Below are positions 17,675-26,373 of a stretch of DNA of 64,000 bases, piece after piece. The notes beneath the pieces are model-generated. The model did no database searches, was not told the origin of the DNA, and saw only the letters and a list, made by a program, of their open reading frames with translations. The position numbers were made by a program, and so were the translations under genes. Source of the stretch: Pyrococcus horikoshii OT3 (GTDB taxonomy: Archaea; Methanobacteriota_B; Thermococci; Thermococcales; Thermococcaceae); the NCBI RefSeq assembly GCF_000011105.1, contig NC_000961.1, forward strand, positions 1,164,662-1,228,661. The letters are read 5' to 3'. Numbering within the stretch: position 1 is the first letter of the stretch; each line of letters starts with the position of its first letter.

Positions 17675-18598
17675 TTAGAGGCCTAGCCTTTCTTTAACAC
17701 TTTTTATATACTCCTCGGGAAGTGCTATCAGGGGATAATAAACCGGGACTGGAAACATTTTAAAATCCTCAGTTATCTCAGAAACTTCACTATTAAGATC
17801 GTTTGGCCTTAGCCCTTTGATAACACCTTTAACTCCAAAGTCTCTTATTAACTTCAAAACCCTGTCAAAACTTTCAGCTACAACAAGAAAGCCTTTAGAT
17901 CCATAAGAATATCTCTTCAAGAGATTCCAAAGGGATCTCACTTTTTCCAGGTTTTTGTCATCCTTCCCAATGTAGACAGGTATTACCTCAACTCCCCTTT
18001 TCATCATTAGAAATATTGCTAAAGCTGAGAGTTCATCATGAAGTATCCCGATCATTCTCCCCTCGGTTCCTATTGGAAGGCCACCCCAACCCTTAATTTT
18101 CTCGGTGTAGATGTAGGCCTTTCCTTGCATGATCTCTATTCCGATTTCAATATCGTAATTTTTAAGATCCACTTCACAATTTTCATTATTTAGAATATAC
18201 TCTCCAACCTTAGCCTGAATTTCTAGACTATCTAAAGGAAACTCTTTTGTTATTCTTCTTGCAGTAACTCTAAATTTTGGCCTTTCTTTTCCTACCTCTT
18301 TAGCCTTTTTCCTAAACATAAGCAAAGCCGTCCTATTTATCTTTTCGAGGGATGCTTCAACTTCCATAGCTGGAGAAATGGAGACTATCCCAAAGACCCT
18401 TACAAGGACATTAGCCGCTTCCTTTGGTGAATTAGTTTTAACTATTATCCTTCCATGTCTTGAAAAAATCTCCTTATAGGGAACTTCCTCCGTAACGAGG
18501 GCCTCCCTAATATTATTCATTAGAATTTTTTCGAACCAAGATCTCGTTTGTCTGGATTTTGTCCCTATCTCCCCATACCTCACGATAACAACGTTCAT
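17675..18598 (-). CDS. THUMP-domain protein related to ThiI, without a PP-loop (PH1313-like)
   Basis: A 307-residue homologue of the tRNA 4-thiouridine synthetase ThiI. The N-terminus (VVIVRYGEIGTKSRQTRSWF) is the ferredoxin-like domain, followed by a THUMP domain (ETEV..., FRVTARRITKEFPLDSLEI, ENCEVDLKNYDIEIGIEI) and a PP-loop-type Rossmann domain. The ATP pyrophosphatase motif SGGxDS is absent: the equivalent site reads GTEGRMIGILHDELSA. It therefore probably binds tRNA but does not adenylate it. I recognise it as the P. horikoshii protein of known structure PH1313. ATG 18598 is the likely start. Confidence 0.8.
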   Translation of the reverse strand: MNVVIVRYGEIGTKSRQTRSWFEKILMNNIREALVTEEVPYKEIFSRHGRIIVKTNSPKEAANVLVRVFGIVSISPAMEVEASLEKINRTALLMFRKKAKEVGKERPKFRVTARRITKEFPLDSLEIQAKVGEYILNNENCEVDLKNYDIEIGIEIMQGKAYIYTEKIKGWGGLPIGTEGRMIGILHDELSALAIFLMMKRGVEVIPVYIGKDDKNLEKVRSLWNLLKRYSYGSKGFLVVAESFDRVLKLIRDFGVKGVIKGLRPNDLNSEVSEITEDFKMFPVPVYYPLIALPEEYIKSVKERLGL

Positions 18599-18679
18599 GG
18601 TCAAAGAGTCGAGCGAGTCCTAAAAAGACTTTTCCTAAAATTTAAAAACCTAGAAGTTTAATAACAATAGGTGATTAAA

Positions 18680-19348
18680 ATGCTTGAGGGGTATTATATA
18701 ATAGAGAACCCAGGTGTTGTTCCTGCCGAGAGAAGATTCAGGATGAAGGACTTAAAAGCCTGGGGCTATGATCTCCACTTAGGAACGATAGAAGGGGAAA
18801 GGGCTTACTTTATATCTAAGACAGGCGAAAGACACGAAGGAGAGACTTACATATTCAAAGGAAAGGAATACCATGTATCTAGAACCCAAAAAGAGATACC
18901 AGAAAATGCAAGACTACTGGCTAGGATTATAATAGAGAGGGGAAATCCTTACTTGGAAGTATGGCTAGAGGAGGAAGATGTTAAGTTCCCGTTAACTAAG
19001 GAGGATCCAAGAATAATCCTAAAGAGAATTTGGGAAAAGGAAAAGCTAAATCAACTTTTAAAGCATGTAAGAGCTGTAGGGCTTACAACCGATTTTTATA
19101 AGGATAATGTCTTCACCCAGGGAATCCCACTTCCCTATGAGGAATATCCACCAAAAGTGAGGAGGGTACTTAGGGAGGTCAAGGACATTCATAGAGATCT
19201 AACTGGATTTGGAAGATTCGTATTTCAGTACTTTGGAGAAGTTGACAAAATGCACAACTATAGGCTGTACTGGACGTTGCCAACGTTGCATTTATTCGAC
19301 ATTGACATAGCGAATGAAGTTGATAAAGTGCTCGGAATGTTAGATTAA
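18680..19348 (+). CDS. Conserved protein of unknown function, 222 aa
   Basis: Mixed alpha/beta protein. The N-terminal half is beta-rich (YYIIENPGVVPAERRFRM, TYIFKGKEYHVSRTQKEI), the C-terminal half is charged and helical (ILKRIWEKEKLNQLLKHVRA) with an aromatic end (MHNYRLYWTLPTLHLFDIDI). No signal peptide or membrane segment is seen. ATG 18680 is supported by AGGTGAT. It is divergent from the ThiI-like gene and followed by a HEAT-like repeat gene on the same strand. No family is recognised; it may be Thermococcales-specific. Confidence 0.65.
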   Translation: MLEGYYIIENPGVVPAERRFRMKDLKAWGYDLHLGTIEGERAYFISKTGERHEGETYIFKGKEYHVSRTQKEIPENARLLARIIIERGNPYLEVWLEEEDVKFPLTKEDPRIILKRIWEKEKLNQLLKHVRAVGLTTDFYKDNVFTQGIPLPYEEYPPKVRRVLREVKDIHRDLTGFGRFVFQYFGEVDKMHNYRLYWTLPTLHLFDIDIANEVDKVLGMLD

Positions 19349-19401
19349 CTTGAGGAAACTTTAAATCTTTTAAAATTTTATTCCAGGAATAGGTGACTCA
19401 A

Positions 19402-19947
19402 GTGCCCCTGTTCTCATTTAGGAGGAGTAATAAAATAAAAAAGTTACTTGAAGATGGAAAAATGGAAGAAGTCGTCAAAAAAGCCCTTGAAAATGAAAAG
19501 ATCGCCAACCATCTAGTAGAGCTGCTCGATGACAAAAATCCTGGGATAGTGGGAGATTCCCTCATGGTCATATCGATGGTCATTAAGGAAAACCCAAATG
19601 CAGTAAGAATTACCCAGGAATTAATTGAAAAGATCTTTGATCTCCTAGCAACATCAAAGGTAGCCTACGTTAAAGATGGAGCTATGGCACTCTTACTGGA
19701 ATTAGCCAAGAACTATGGAAATGAGTTTAGGGAAAGCTTCTCAAAAGGGGTGGAAAAACTAATGAAGAAGGGAGATAAAAGTATCGTTGCATTTGCATTG
19801 CTATTAATCAAAGAGCTAAAGCTCTCTCAATTTAAAGATACCGTCACATCACTACTGGAAGTTGAAGATAAGGTAATACTACCCTTTAAAGGAAGAAGAT
19901 GGGTAAGAATAGGGGATATAGCTAGAGAGGTGCTTGATTCCCTATAG
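19402..19947 (+). CDS. HEAT-like helical repeat protein
   Basis: A 181-residue all-helical protein with degenerate HEAT/armadillo-type repeats: MEEVVKKALENEKIANHLVE, then NPGIVGDSLMVISMVIKE, VAYVKDGAMALLLELAKNYG and KSIVAFALLLIKELKLSQF. Such repeats usually form a protein-binding solenoid. The start GTG 19402 is chosen because AGGTGACT lies five bases upstream; the ORF is open from GTG 19393. Its end overlaps the convergent PHP gene by 6 bp. Partner unknown. Confidence 0.7.
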   Translation: MPLFSFRRSNKIKKLLEDGKMEEVVKKALENEKIANHLVELLDDKNPGIVGDSLMVISMVIKENPNAVRITQELIEKIFDLLATSKVAYVKDGAMALLLELAKNYGNEFRESFSKGVEKLMKKGDKSIVAFALLLIKELKLSQFKDTVTSLLEVEDKVILPFKGRRWVRIGDIAREVLDSL

Positions 19948-20589
19948 GTACTCAGAAAATATCAAATCCTCCTTTGTTCCTCCGGCCTTCTCCAGCATTT
20001 TAAGACTCCAAGATACCTTTCCAACATCTTCGGGCCTATGGGCATCCGTTGCCAGGGATAGCTTTATTCCCCTCTTCACACATTCCCTTATGAATTCTAA
20101 GTCTGGAACCTTGTATCTTGCACTTATCTCAAAGGCTTTTCCATAAGCTTCCGCCAAGTCTAAGATTTCATCTATTTCCTCCCTCGTTGGGTATCCAATC
20201 CATGGAAAAGAATTTCCGAAATGCCCTATTATGTCAACGTTGTCATCCATTATAGCCTTCTTGACGTAATTAATGTACTCATGGGTCCCATTCCTCCCAA
20301 ACCATTCATGAACACTAGCAATTGCGTAATCTAGTTTCTTCCTAAACTCATCAGTAATGTCGGGACCATTTTCCAAGATGTTAGCCTCTATTCCTGCTAG
20401 CACCACTATTTCACTCTCTTCCTTGATGACATTAATTTCATTGATGTACGCTGAGAACCTTGAGGGAGTGAAGAAATGTATGTGGTCACTTATCCCAACT
20501 ATCTTCAAGCCTCGTTTTTCGGCCCATGCTACATTGTCTCTTATTAACCCGATGCCATCTGAATATACCGTGTGGGTATGTAAGTCCAT
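19942..20589 (-). CDS. PHP-domain phosphoesterase
   Basis: A 215-residue PHP hydrolase. The metal-binding motifs are in order: DLHTHTVYSDG at the N-terminus, ISDHIHFF (about 36), VLAGIEAN, the histidines in IASVHEW and IIGHFGN, and the late SLATDAHRPEDVG. The set matches YcdX-type phosphatases and histidinol-phosphatase relatives, so a phosphomonoesterase with a trinuclear metal site is likely. The start is ATG 20589; a GTG one codon earlier is also in frame. The substrate cannot be read from the sequence. Confidence 0.85.
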   Translation of the reverse strand: MDLHTHTVYSDGIGLIRDNVAWAEKRGLKIVGISDHIHFFTPSRFSAYINEINVIKEESEIVVLAGIEANILENGPDITDEFRKKLDYAIASVHEWFGRNGTHEYINYVKKAIMDDNVDIIGHFGNSFPWIGYPTREEIDEILDLAEAYGKAFEISARYKVPDLEFIRECVKRGIKLSLATDAHRPEDVGKVSWSLKMLEKAGGTKEDLIFSEYL

Positions 20590-20672
20590 CACGAAGATGC
20601 AATTATAGGCAAAACTTTAAAACTGCTACGGTCAAGCGAGAGTTGGATTAGATAAATTTAGGAGGGATGAGG

Positions 20673-20876
20673 ATGGGGAAGATAAGACAAGGATTTATTA
20701 AGAGAGTTGCGAGAGAGCTATTTAACAAGTATCCTAATGAGTTCACCAGGGATTTTGAGCATAACAAGAAAAAAGTTCAAGAGCTAACAAATGTAACGAG
20801 CAAGAAGATAAGGAACAGGATCGCTGGATACATAACAAAGCTGGTAAGAATGAAAGAAGAAGGAAAGATACTTTAG
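20673..20876 (+). CDS. rps17e: 30S ribosomal protein S17e
   Basis: A 67-residue basic protein starting [20 protein letters not shown], matching archaeal/eukaryotic S17e throughout ([38 protein letters not shown]). It is part of the small ribosomal subunit head. The start at ATG 20673 follows GGAGGGATGAGG; an ATG two codons earlier is in frame. Its end overlaps the convergent gcvH by 4 bp. Confidence 0.96.
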   Translation: MGKIRQGFIKRVARELFNKYPNEFTRDFEHNKKKVQELTNVTSKKIRNRIAGYITKLVRMKEEGKIL

Positions 20877-21277
20877 AGAGTTTTCAAGTACTCCGCGTAT
20901 TTTTCTGCATCCATTAACTCTTTAAGTTCTTCCTCTAGGTTCTTTGGTTTTATTTTGGCTATCCAAGCCCCATACGGATCCTCGTTAATCTTTTCGGGGC
21001 TATCACTTAGCTCTTCGTTAACTTCAATGACCTCCCCACTTACAGGAGCGTAAACTTCGCTCACGGCCTTAACGCTTTCAACTTCACATAACACGTCTCC
21101 CTTGCTAACTTCCTTTCCTACCTCAGGTAATTCAACATAGGCTAAATCTCCAAGCTCCTTCTGAGCATAATCAGTTATGCCAACGAGCACGGTTCCATCT
21201 TCTAGAACCTGAGCCCATTCATGGTCCTTTGTATAGTATAGTCCTTCCTTGACCTTGTACTCCCCAACCTCAATCAT
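20873..21277 (-). CDS. gcvH: Glycine cleavage system H protein
   Basis: A 134-residue lipoyl carrier of the glycine cleavage system. The fold markers are [41 protein letters not shown], the lipoyl-lysine site [18 protein letters not shown] (Lys about residue 63) and the C-terminal [14 protein letters not shown]. It shuttles the aminomethyl group between the P and T proteins, which are not in this window. ATG 21277 follows GGTGGTGGTTGTT; upstream codons to 21307 are in frame but unlikely. Confidence 0.95.
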   Translation of the reverse strand: MIEVGEYKVKEGLYYTKDHEWAQVLEDGTVLVGITDYAQKELGDLAYVELPEVGKEVSKGDVLCEVESVKAVSEVYAPVSGEVIEVNEELSDSPEKINEDPYGAWIAKIKPKNLEEELKELMDAEKYAEYLKTL

Positions 21278-21347
21278 AACAACCACCACCTTCCAATTTA
21301 GCAGCAACCTTTAAAATCTTTACAGTAAAAAGGCTGGGGAGTTAACA

Positions 21348-21809
21348 ATGGAAGTGCTTGAGATTAGAGAGGTTCAAGCTAAAGATGTTGTCATTTCTCC
21401 CAGGCCAGTCTGGAAGTGTAGAACGTGCATAATGTATGGAAAGAGACCAAACTGCCCTCCATATGTTCCATCTTGGAAAGAAGCTAGGGAGTTACTAAAA
21501 CATTACAGAAAAATCCTCTTGATAAAGTTTAAGATAGACGTTGAAAATTTTGAAGAAGAGAAAAGAAAAGTTCTTAGGTGGTTACTTAATAAAGAAAAGG
21601 AGCTCTTTAAAAAGGGAAATTATTATTCTCTAGCCCTCTTTCCTGGGAGCTGTAATCTTTGCGATACTTGCACTTTTGAAACGGAAGGGAAGTGTAAGAT
21701 GCCAGAGATGGTTAGACCTAGTATTAATGCAATAGGGATAGAGCTCTCTTCATTGGTTGAAATAAACTTTAATGAACCTGTTCTCTACGGAATTATATTA
21801 GTAGACTAA
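21348..21809 (+). CDS. DUF2284 Cys-rich metal-binding protein
   Basis: A 153-residue protein with two cysteine clusters: VWKCRTCIMYGKRPNCPPYV (about 22-41) and PGSCNLCDTCTFETEGKCKM (about 100-119). This pattern (CxxC...CPP, then CxxCxxC...C) is that of DUF2284/COG5423, predicted metal or Fe-S binding proteins found in methanogens and anaerobes. The role is unknown. GGGGAGTTAACA precedes ATG 21348. It stands alone between gcvH (divergent) and a membrane gene. Confidence 0.8.
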   Translation: MEVLEIREVQAKDVVISPRPVWKCRTCIMYGKRPNCPPYVPSWKEARELLKHYRKILLIKFKIDVENFEEEKRKVLRWLLNKEKELFKKGNYYSLALFPGSCNLCDTCTFETEGKCKMPEMVRPSINAIGIELSSLVEINFNEPVLYGIILVD

Positions 21810-21869
21810 AGTATACATCTATGGAAATTCTTTTAAACATCAGAGCGTAAACTGAAAAGAGGGATAAAA

Positions 21870-22442
21870 ATGAGTCTAAGCAACGCAAAGGTGTACGGTG
21901 GAATTGGAGCAATACTGCAATTAATAGGGCCACTAGTGGGGAGTACCGGTGTAATATTATCGATAGTTGGGCTCGTCCTTGTATTCATTGCGGTGAAGAT
22001 GATAAGCGAAGAAACTAGAGATGACAGGATATTCAGTCTCTATCTAAAGGGGTTCATATCAATGCTCGTTGGTCTAGTGCTCTTTATTGCGGTAGTCTTT
22101 GCAACCGTGGGGTCAGCGATATTCAGAATGACAGGAAAAGCCATGATGTCACCGGCTCATATGATCAGCCTGCTAATCCCAATATTAGCTGGGCTCGTAA
22201 TCTTATGGATTGCATACATAGTTGGAACTTACTTCCAAAAGAAGAGCTTTGAATTGATAACCCAATATACGGGAGTTGACATGTTTAAGACTGCGGGACT
22301 CATTTACTTCATAGGAGCGCTATTGATAATAGTCGCGATAGGCTTCCTCGTGATCATAATTGCAGCGATCCTGGAGGTAGTGGCCTTCTTCTCCTTGCCG
22401 GAAGAAATTAAGGAGTCAGAGATAGCTCCTGTATCTCCTTAA
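21870..22442 (+). CDS. DUF996 membrane protein
   Basis: A 190-residue protein with four TM segments: GGIGAILQLIGPLVGSTGVI and ILSIVGLVLVFIAVKMIS, LVGLVLFIAVVFATVGSAIF, LLIPILAGLVILWIAYIVG and IYFIGALLIIVAIGFLVIII. The N-terminal NAKxYGGIGAIL and the mid loop SEETRDDRIFSLYLKG are typical of DUF996, an archaeal and Thermotogales family of unknown function. AAGAGGGATAAAA precedes ATG 21870. Its end overlaps the convergent GTPase gene by 27 bp. Confidence 0.85.
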   Translation: MSLSNAKVYGGIGAILQLIGPLVGSTGVILSIVGLVLVFIAVKMISEETRDDRIFSLYLKGFISMLVGLVLFIAVVFATVGSAIFRMTGKAMMSPAHMISLLIPILAGLVILWIAYIVGTYFQKKSFELITQYTGVDMFKTAGLIYFIGALLIIVAIGFLVIIIAAILEVVAFFSLPEEIKESEIAPVSP

Positions 22443-23489
22443 CTCCCTTTCAATCTTTTCCCTTGCAACTTTCTCTGCGAGAGGTCTAAGAGTTTTTATG
22501 ATCTCTTCTTTAACTAAATCAATCCCGGTTCCTTTTAAGGCGGAAATTTTTATTGGATTTAGCCCCTTTTCTTTAACAAATTTTTCTAATCTCTTAATAT
22601 TTTCTTCATCGGCTACATCAATCTTGTTTATGACGACAAGGAAAGGTAGGTCTTTGAACTCTCCATGCACCTCCTCAAAAAGATGGATCTGCTCTTCCAG
22701 TGGAAAGCCGCAATGTTCACTGGGGTCAAATATATAGATTATAAGGTTTCCTAAGTACCTTAAGGCTAGGATCGCTTGCTTTTCTATTTCATTTCTCTCG
22801 CTAATGGGCCTATCGAGTAATCCAGGAGTGTCTATAATTTGATATCTGAAGTAACCGTCTTCAAACTGACCTACATTTATTCCTCTAGTGGTAAAGGGAT
22901 AGCTTGCTATCTCAGGCTTGGCAGTTGTTAGGGCTTTTAAAAGGGTCGACTTTCCAACATTTGGATGTCCCGCTATTACAACTGTAGGTATTTCCAAGTC
23001 AACCACGGGAAGATCCTTTAGGACTTCCCTGGCCTTGTTTAGATATCTAAGCCTATCATCTATATCCCTTAGAACACTTGCTACCCTACCATAGAATTGC
23101 CTCCTAAGCTCTGCAATTTCGTTCGGATCGTTTGAGTACCTTATCCTTTCAACGTACCTCTCCTCAAGCTCTCTAATAATTCTGATTGCCCAATCTATCC
23201 CGGCCATGGCCTTATGAAATGTATCCCTGTCAACAAGAACGTCAACTAGCTCTTGATAGAACTTTGGAAGAGTTGAAAGCCCAGGGGTTCTTTCCAGGAC
23301 TTTTCTAAGATTATCCCTCACAACGTTACTTACAGTCCTAACTCTTAACTCCTCTCTCAACCTGGCTTTTTTTACCTTATTTCCCCTAGGTTTAAATGAA
23401 GAAGCAGCTTTTTCAGCTCTTCTAAAGGCTTTATCAATTAATTCGTCAGCGGTAAGTACCGTTGGCATTCTCTCAAATGGATTCCTCAC
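22416..23489 (-). CDS. NOG1-type GTPase
   Basis: A 357-residue archaeal GTPase of the OBG/NOG1 group. It has the helical N-terminal domain typical of NOG1 (residues 1-150), G1 AGHPNVGKSTLLKAL (about 170), G3 DTPGLLDRPISERNEIEK, G4 NKID and G5 SALKGTG. Eukaryotic NOG1 works in 60S ribosome assembly; the archaeal form is thought to do likewise. The start is GTG 23489, preceded by GGGGGTGTGAGAA. It follows the transglutaminase-like gene by 16 bases on the same strand and may share its transcript. Confidence 0.9.
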   Translation of the reverse strand: MRNPFERMPTVLTADELIDKAFRRAEKAASSFKPRGNKVKKARLREELRVRTVSNVVRDNLRKVLERTPGLSTLPKFYQELVDVLVDRDTFHKAMAGIDWAIRIIRELEERYVERIRYSNDPNEIAELRRQFYGRVASVLRDIDDRLRYLNKAREVLKDLPVVDLEIPTVVIAGHPNVGKSTLLKALTTAKPEIASYPFTTRGINVGQFEDGYFRYQIIDTPGLLDRPISERNEIEKQAILALRYLGNLIIYIFDPSEHCGFPLEEQIHLFEEVHGEFKDLPFLVVINKIDVADEENIKRLEKFVKEKGLNPIKISALKGTGIDLVKEEIIKTLRPLAEKVAREKIERELRRYRSYL

Positions 23490-23505
23490 TTCTCACACCC
23501 CCTGA

Positions 23506-24519
23506 TTACATAATCCACCACTCTCTCCTCTTAAGGATGAAGATCCCAAGCATGATGATAACCGAGTAGAGGAATCTCCATCTGTCATCCTCAAGCCTAG
23601 CCTTATAAATCCTTTCTAAGGTTATTCTATCCCTAGTTATTCTGTAAATCCTAACTTCCCTAATTTCCCATATCCTATCAATATTCTCCAGATACTCTTG
23701 AAACTTGGTGGGCTTCGAGCCCCAATCTAAGATCCATAGTGTTCCATTAACGTAAATTCCGGCCGCAGCATGGCCTCCACTAGGCTCTTTCCTAACTACC
23801 GTGTGAACTATATAAACTGGGGAAACATTATTATCTAATAATATATTCGCGACCAGGAGAGCAAAGTCACTACAAACTCCCTTCTTATATCTTAAAGTTT
23901 CTTTAGGAGTCTGAATATAAGTTATAGGGCTTTTAACTCTATCGAAATCATATTCCATATCAGAAATAAACCTTTGAGCTTCCACTCCCTTTTCCCACGA
24001 ATTCCCCCTTAATGTCACGTTAATAGAGCCGTAGCCATATTTAAGAACGCATACCATCGACGTCCTAAAGTCATAAAGCCATGAGGTTCTATAGTTACAT
24101 AGCTCTCTAGGAAAGTCAACGTTTTCATTCAAATACAAAACGTAGTGTTCACTTCTAAAGCTCCACAAATTTGATGTTATCGCGGGAAGGATTATAAACA
24201 CCAAGAAGAGCATCCCAATTATCTTCCAATCAACGAACCTAAAAATCCTTTTATGAAGTGGTTTCGCAAAAAACTTCACATCCGAATACAGCTCTTTTTC
24301 AAGGGCTTCACCGTACCTCCAAAGAATAATAAGGGCCTTATTTTTTTGTTTTCTCTCGGTTTTCATCAAGCTTACTTGTTCAACAACCTTCAGATACTCT
24401 AAAAAAGCCCTATCTGGAGAATTAATCTTAGCTATATTAACAAGCTTTTGACTTATCTCGGGCATTAAACCTTCAAGCTCCTTTGCACATTCCTTTATGA
24501 GCTCTTTATATTCTTGCAT
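23506..24519 (-). CDS. Membrane-anchored transglutaminase-like protein
   Basis: A 337-residue protein with a cytoplasmic helical N-terminus (1-95), a TM helix (IIGMLFLVFIILPAITSNLW), an extracellular transglutaminase core and a C-terminal TM (FLYSVIIMLGIFIL). The catalytic triad is visible: Cys in KKGVCSDFALLVANILLD, His in SGGHAAAGIYVNG and Asp in WILDWGSKP. Such archaeal proteins probably act as surface proteases or peptide cross-linkers. The start is ATG 24519 with no ribosome binding site (TTG 24540 is in frame). Divergent from the aminotransferase gene. Confidence 0.8.
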   Translation of the reverse strand: MQEYKELIKECAKELEGLMPEISQKLVNIAKINSPDRAFLEYLKVVEQVSLMKTERKQKNKALIILWRYGEALEKELYSDVKFFAKPLHKRIFRFVDWKIIGMLFLVFIILPAITSNLWSFRSEHYVLYLNENVDFPRELCNYRTSWLYDFRTSMVCVLKYGYGSINVTLRGNSWEKGVEAQRFISDMEYDFDRVKSPITYIQTPKETLRYKKGVCSDFALLVANILLDNNVSPVYIVHTVVRKEPSGGHAAAGIYVNGTLWILDWGSKPTKFQEYLENIDRIWEIREVRIYRITRDRITLERIYKARLEDDRWRFLYSVIIMLGIFILKRREWWIM

Positions 24520-24583
24520 TTCAAGGATTAAAGTAGGCAAAACTATTTATTAGTGTACTCATAACATATACCAGGTGACCCTA

Positions 24584-25780
24584 ATGATAAGGGCTTCTAA
24601 AAGAGCTCTTTCTATAGAATACGCAATTAGGGATGTTGTACTACCCGCTAGAGAGCTCGAAAAAAAGGGCATAAAAGTGATCAGACTAAACATTGGCGAC
24701 CCCGTTAAATTCGACTTCCAGCCACCAGAGCACATGAAAGAGGCATACTGTAGGGCAATTCAGGAAGGTCATAACTATTATGGAGACAGCGAGGGATTAA
24801 TTGAGCTTAGAGAAGCAATAGTGAAAAGGGAAAAGGAGAAGAATGGGGTTGATATAACTCCCGATGACGTTAGAGTTACGGCCGCTGTAACAGAGGCACT
24901 ACAATTGATATTCGGGGCCCTTCTGGATCCAGGAGATGAGATTCTAATCCCAGGACCGAGCTATCCTCCATATACGGGCTTAGTGAAATTTTATGGCGGA
25001 AAGCCAGTAGAGTATAGAACAATTGAGGAGGAAGGATGGCAACCAGATATAGACGACCTAAGGAAAAAGATAAGTGAAAGAACGAAAGCGATAGCCGTTA
25101 TAAATCCTAACAATCCAACGGGGGCCCTATACGATAAGAAAACTATAGAAGAGATTATAAACGTTGCAGGAGAACACGATTTAGTAGTTTTAAGCGACGA
25201 AATCTACGATTTGATGACTTATGAAGGAAAACACATTTCTCCTGGCTCCTTGACCAAGGATGTTCCAGTTATAGTCATGAATGGATTATCAAAGGTATAC
25301 TTTGCCACGGGATGGAGGCTTGGGTATATGTACTTTGTTGATCCCGAAGGGAAATTAAGCGAAGTCAGGGAAGCAATTGATAAACTAGCAAGGATAAGAA
25401 TATGTCCTAACACACCAGGACAATTTGCAGCGATAGCGGGATTAACAGGCTCCATGGACTATCTTAAAGAGTATATGAAAAAACTAAAGGAGAGAAGAGA
25501 CTTCATATATAAGAGACTCAATGAAATTCCAGGAATAAGCACAACAAAACCCCAGGGGGCATTCTATATCTTTCCAAGAATTGAAGAAGGCCCATGGAAG
25601 AGTGATAAGGAATTTGTGCTCGACGTTCTACATAACGCCCATGTCCTATTCGTTCATGGCTCAGGATTCGGCGAATATGGGAAGGGACACTTCAGAATTG
25701 TATTCTTACCTCCGATTGAAATCCTCGAAGAAGCTATGGACAGGTTTGAGAAATTCATGAGGGAAAGGCTTTCTTCATGA
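24584..25780 (+). CDS. Alanine aminotransferase-like PLP enzyme (class I)
   Basis: A 398-residue fold-type I aminotransferase close to the Pyrococcus alanine aminotransferase. Visible sites are LNIGDPVKFDFQPPEHMKEA, YYGDSEGLIELREAI, the Asn/Asp pair NPNNPTGALYD and VLSDEIYDLM, the Schiff-base lysine in NGLSKVYFATGWRLGY, and the carboxylate-binding Arg in HFRIVFLPP. It converts pyruvate plus glutamate to alanine plus 2-oxoglutarate, the main overflow route in peptide- and sugar-fermenting Pyrococcus. ATG 24584 follows AGGTGACCCTA. Its own TATA element lies in the short divergent spacer. Confidence 0.9.
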   Translation: MIRASKRALSIEYAIRDVVLPARELEKKGIKVIRLNIGDPVKFDFQPPEHMKEAYCRAIQEGHNYYGDSEGLIELREAIVKREKEKNGVDITPDDVRVTAAVTEALQLIFGALLDPGDEILIPGPSYPPYTGLVKFYGGKPVEYRTIEEEGWQPDIDDLRKKISERTKAIAVINPNNPTGALYDKKTIEEIINVAGEHDLVVLSDEIYDLMTYEGKHISPGSLTKDVPVIVMNGLSKVYFATGWRLGYMYFVDPEGKLSEVREAIDKLARIRICPNTPGQFAAIAGLTGSMDYLKEYMKKLKERRDFIYKRLNEIPGISTTKPQGAFYIFPRIEEGPWKSDKEFVLDVLHNAHVLFVHGSGFGEYGKGHFRIVFLPPIEILEEAMDRFEKFMRERLSS

Positions 25781-25818
25781 TATTTTTCTTTTTAACTTAA
25801 CTTTCTGAAAAATGAGTT

Positions 25819-25893
25819 TGGAGCCGGGACCGGGATTTGAACCCGGGTAAAGGGGATCTGCAGTCCCCCGCCTGGCCTCTAGGCTATCCCGGC
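25819..25893 (-). tRNA. tRNA-Cys (anticodon GCA)
   Basis: The minus strand reads GCCGGGATAGCCTAGAGG at the 5' end. The anticodon stem GGGGA/TCCCC encloses CTGCAGA (anticodon GCA); the T arm has GGGTTCAAATCCC; the acceptor ends CCCGGC-T-CCA. CCA is encoded. Confidence 0.96.
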
Positions 25894-25906
25894 ATTACAA
25901 AAAGTG

Positions 25907-25993
25907 TGGCGCCGCGGCGGGGATTTGAACCCCGGCGGGACCACGCCCACCGGCTTAGCAGGCCGGCGCCCTACCAGGCTAGGCTACCGCGGC
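25907..25993 (-). tRNA. tRNA-Ser (anticodon GCU)
   Basis: A class II tRNA of 87 bases with acceptor GCCGCGG/CCGCGGC, anticodon loop CTGCTAA (anticodon GCT), and a long variable arm (GGTGGGCGTGGTCCCGCC) that forms the serine-specific extra stem. CCA is encoded. It is separated from tRNA-Cys by 13 bases and probably transcribed with it. Confidence 0.96.
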
Positions 25994-26020
25994 ACACTCG
26001 ATAGTTTAGAACTAAGGTAG

Positions 26021-26031
26021 GTATTTAAATT
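26021..26031 (-). promoter_or_regulatory. Promoter of the tRNA-Ser/tRNA-Cys pair
   Basis: On the minus strand, AAATTTAAATACC supplies a TATA box (ATTTAAATA) about 28-38 bases before the tRNA-Ser 5' end. It lies in the spacer between tRNA-Thr and tRNA-Ser. Confidence 0.5.
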
Positions 26032-26037
26032 TTTTGT

Positions 26038-26114
26038 TGGAGCCGGGACCGGGATTTGAACCCGGGACCTGGGGATTACGAGTCCCCCGCCCCACCAGGC
26101 TAGGCTATCCCGGC
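26038..26114 (-). tRNA. tRNA-Thr (anticodon CGU)
   Basis: The minus strand reads GCCGGGATAGCCTAGCCTGG at the 5' end. The anticodon stem GGGGA/TCCCC encloses CTCGTAA (anticodon CGT), and the 3' end is CCCGGC-T-CCA with encoded CCA. Its outer halves are nearly identical to the tRNA-Cys gene 200 bases away. A TATA element (TTTTTATAAATC on the minus strand, about 26145-26157) lies upstream. Confidence 0.96.
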
Positions 26115-26373
26115 TCAAGCCCATTTTCATCTAACACATCCCTTGATTTATAAAAATTATCCTAGGCCAAGAAAATCCAGGAGGAAAGATAAAATCCGCA
26201 AACAAGCTTACCCTCCAGCATTAAAACTTCTAAGCTCCTCTAATTGATAAACCACGATATTTTAGATAACCAGAGAAACTTCGAGGTCAACAAAAGACGG
26301 AAGGATAGTTAATAAAGAGGTAATCGACATGTTTAAAAGCCCCTATTATTTCCCCAAGATGAGGTGAGTACTC

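Noticed and set aside
26115-26373. Hidden gene or RNA between tRNA-Thr and the CRM-domain gene
   Set aside because: Only the tRNA TATA element and an A/T-rich leader were recognised; no ORF or stable stem seen.
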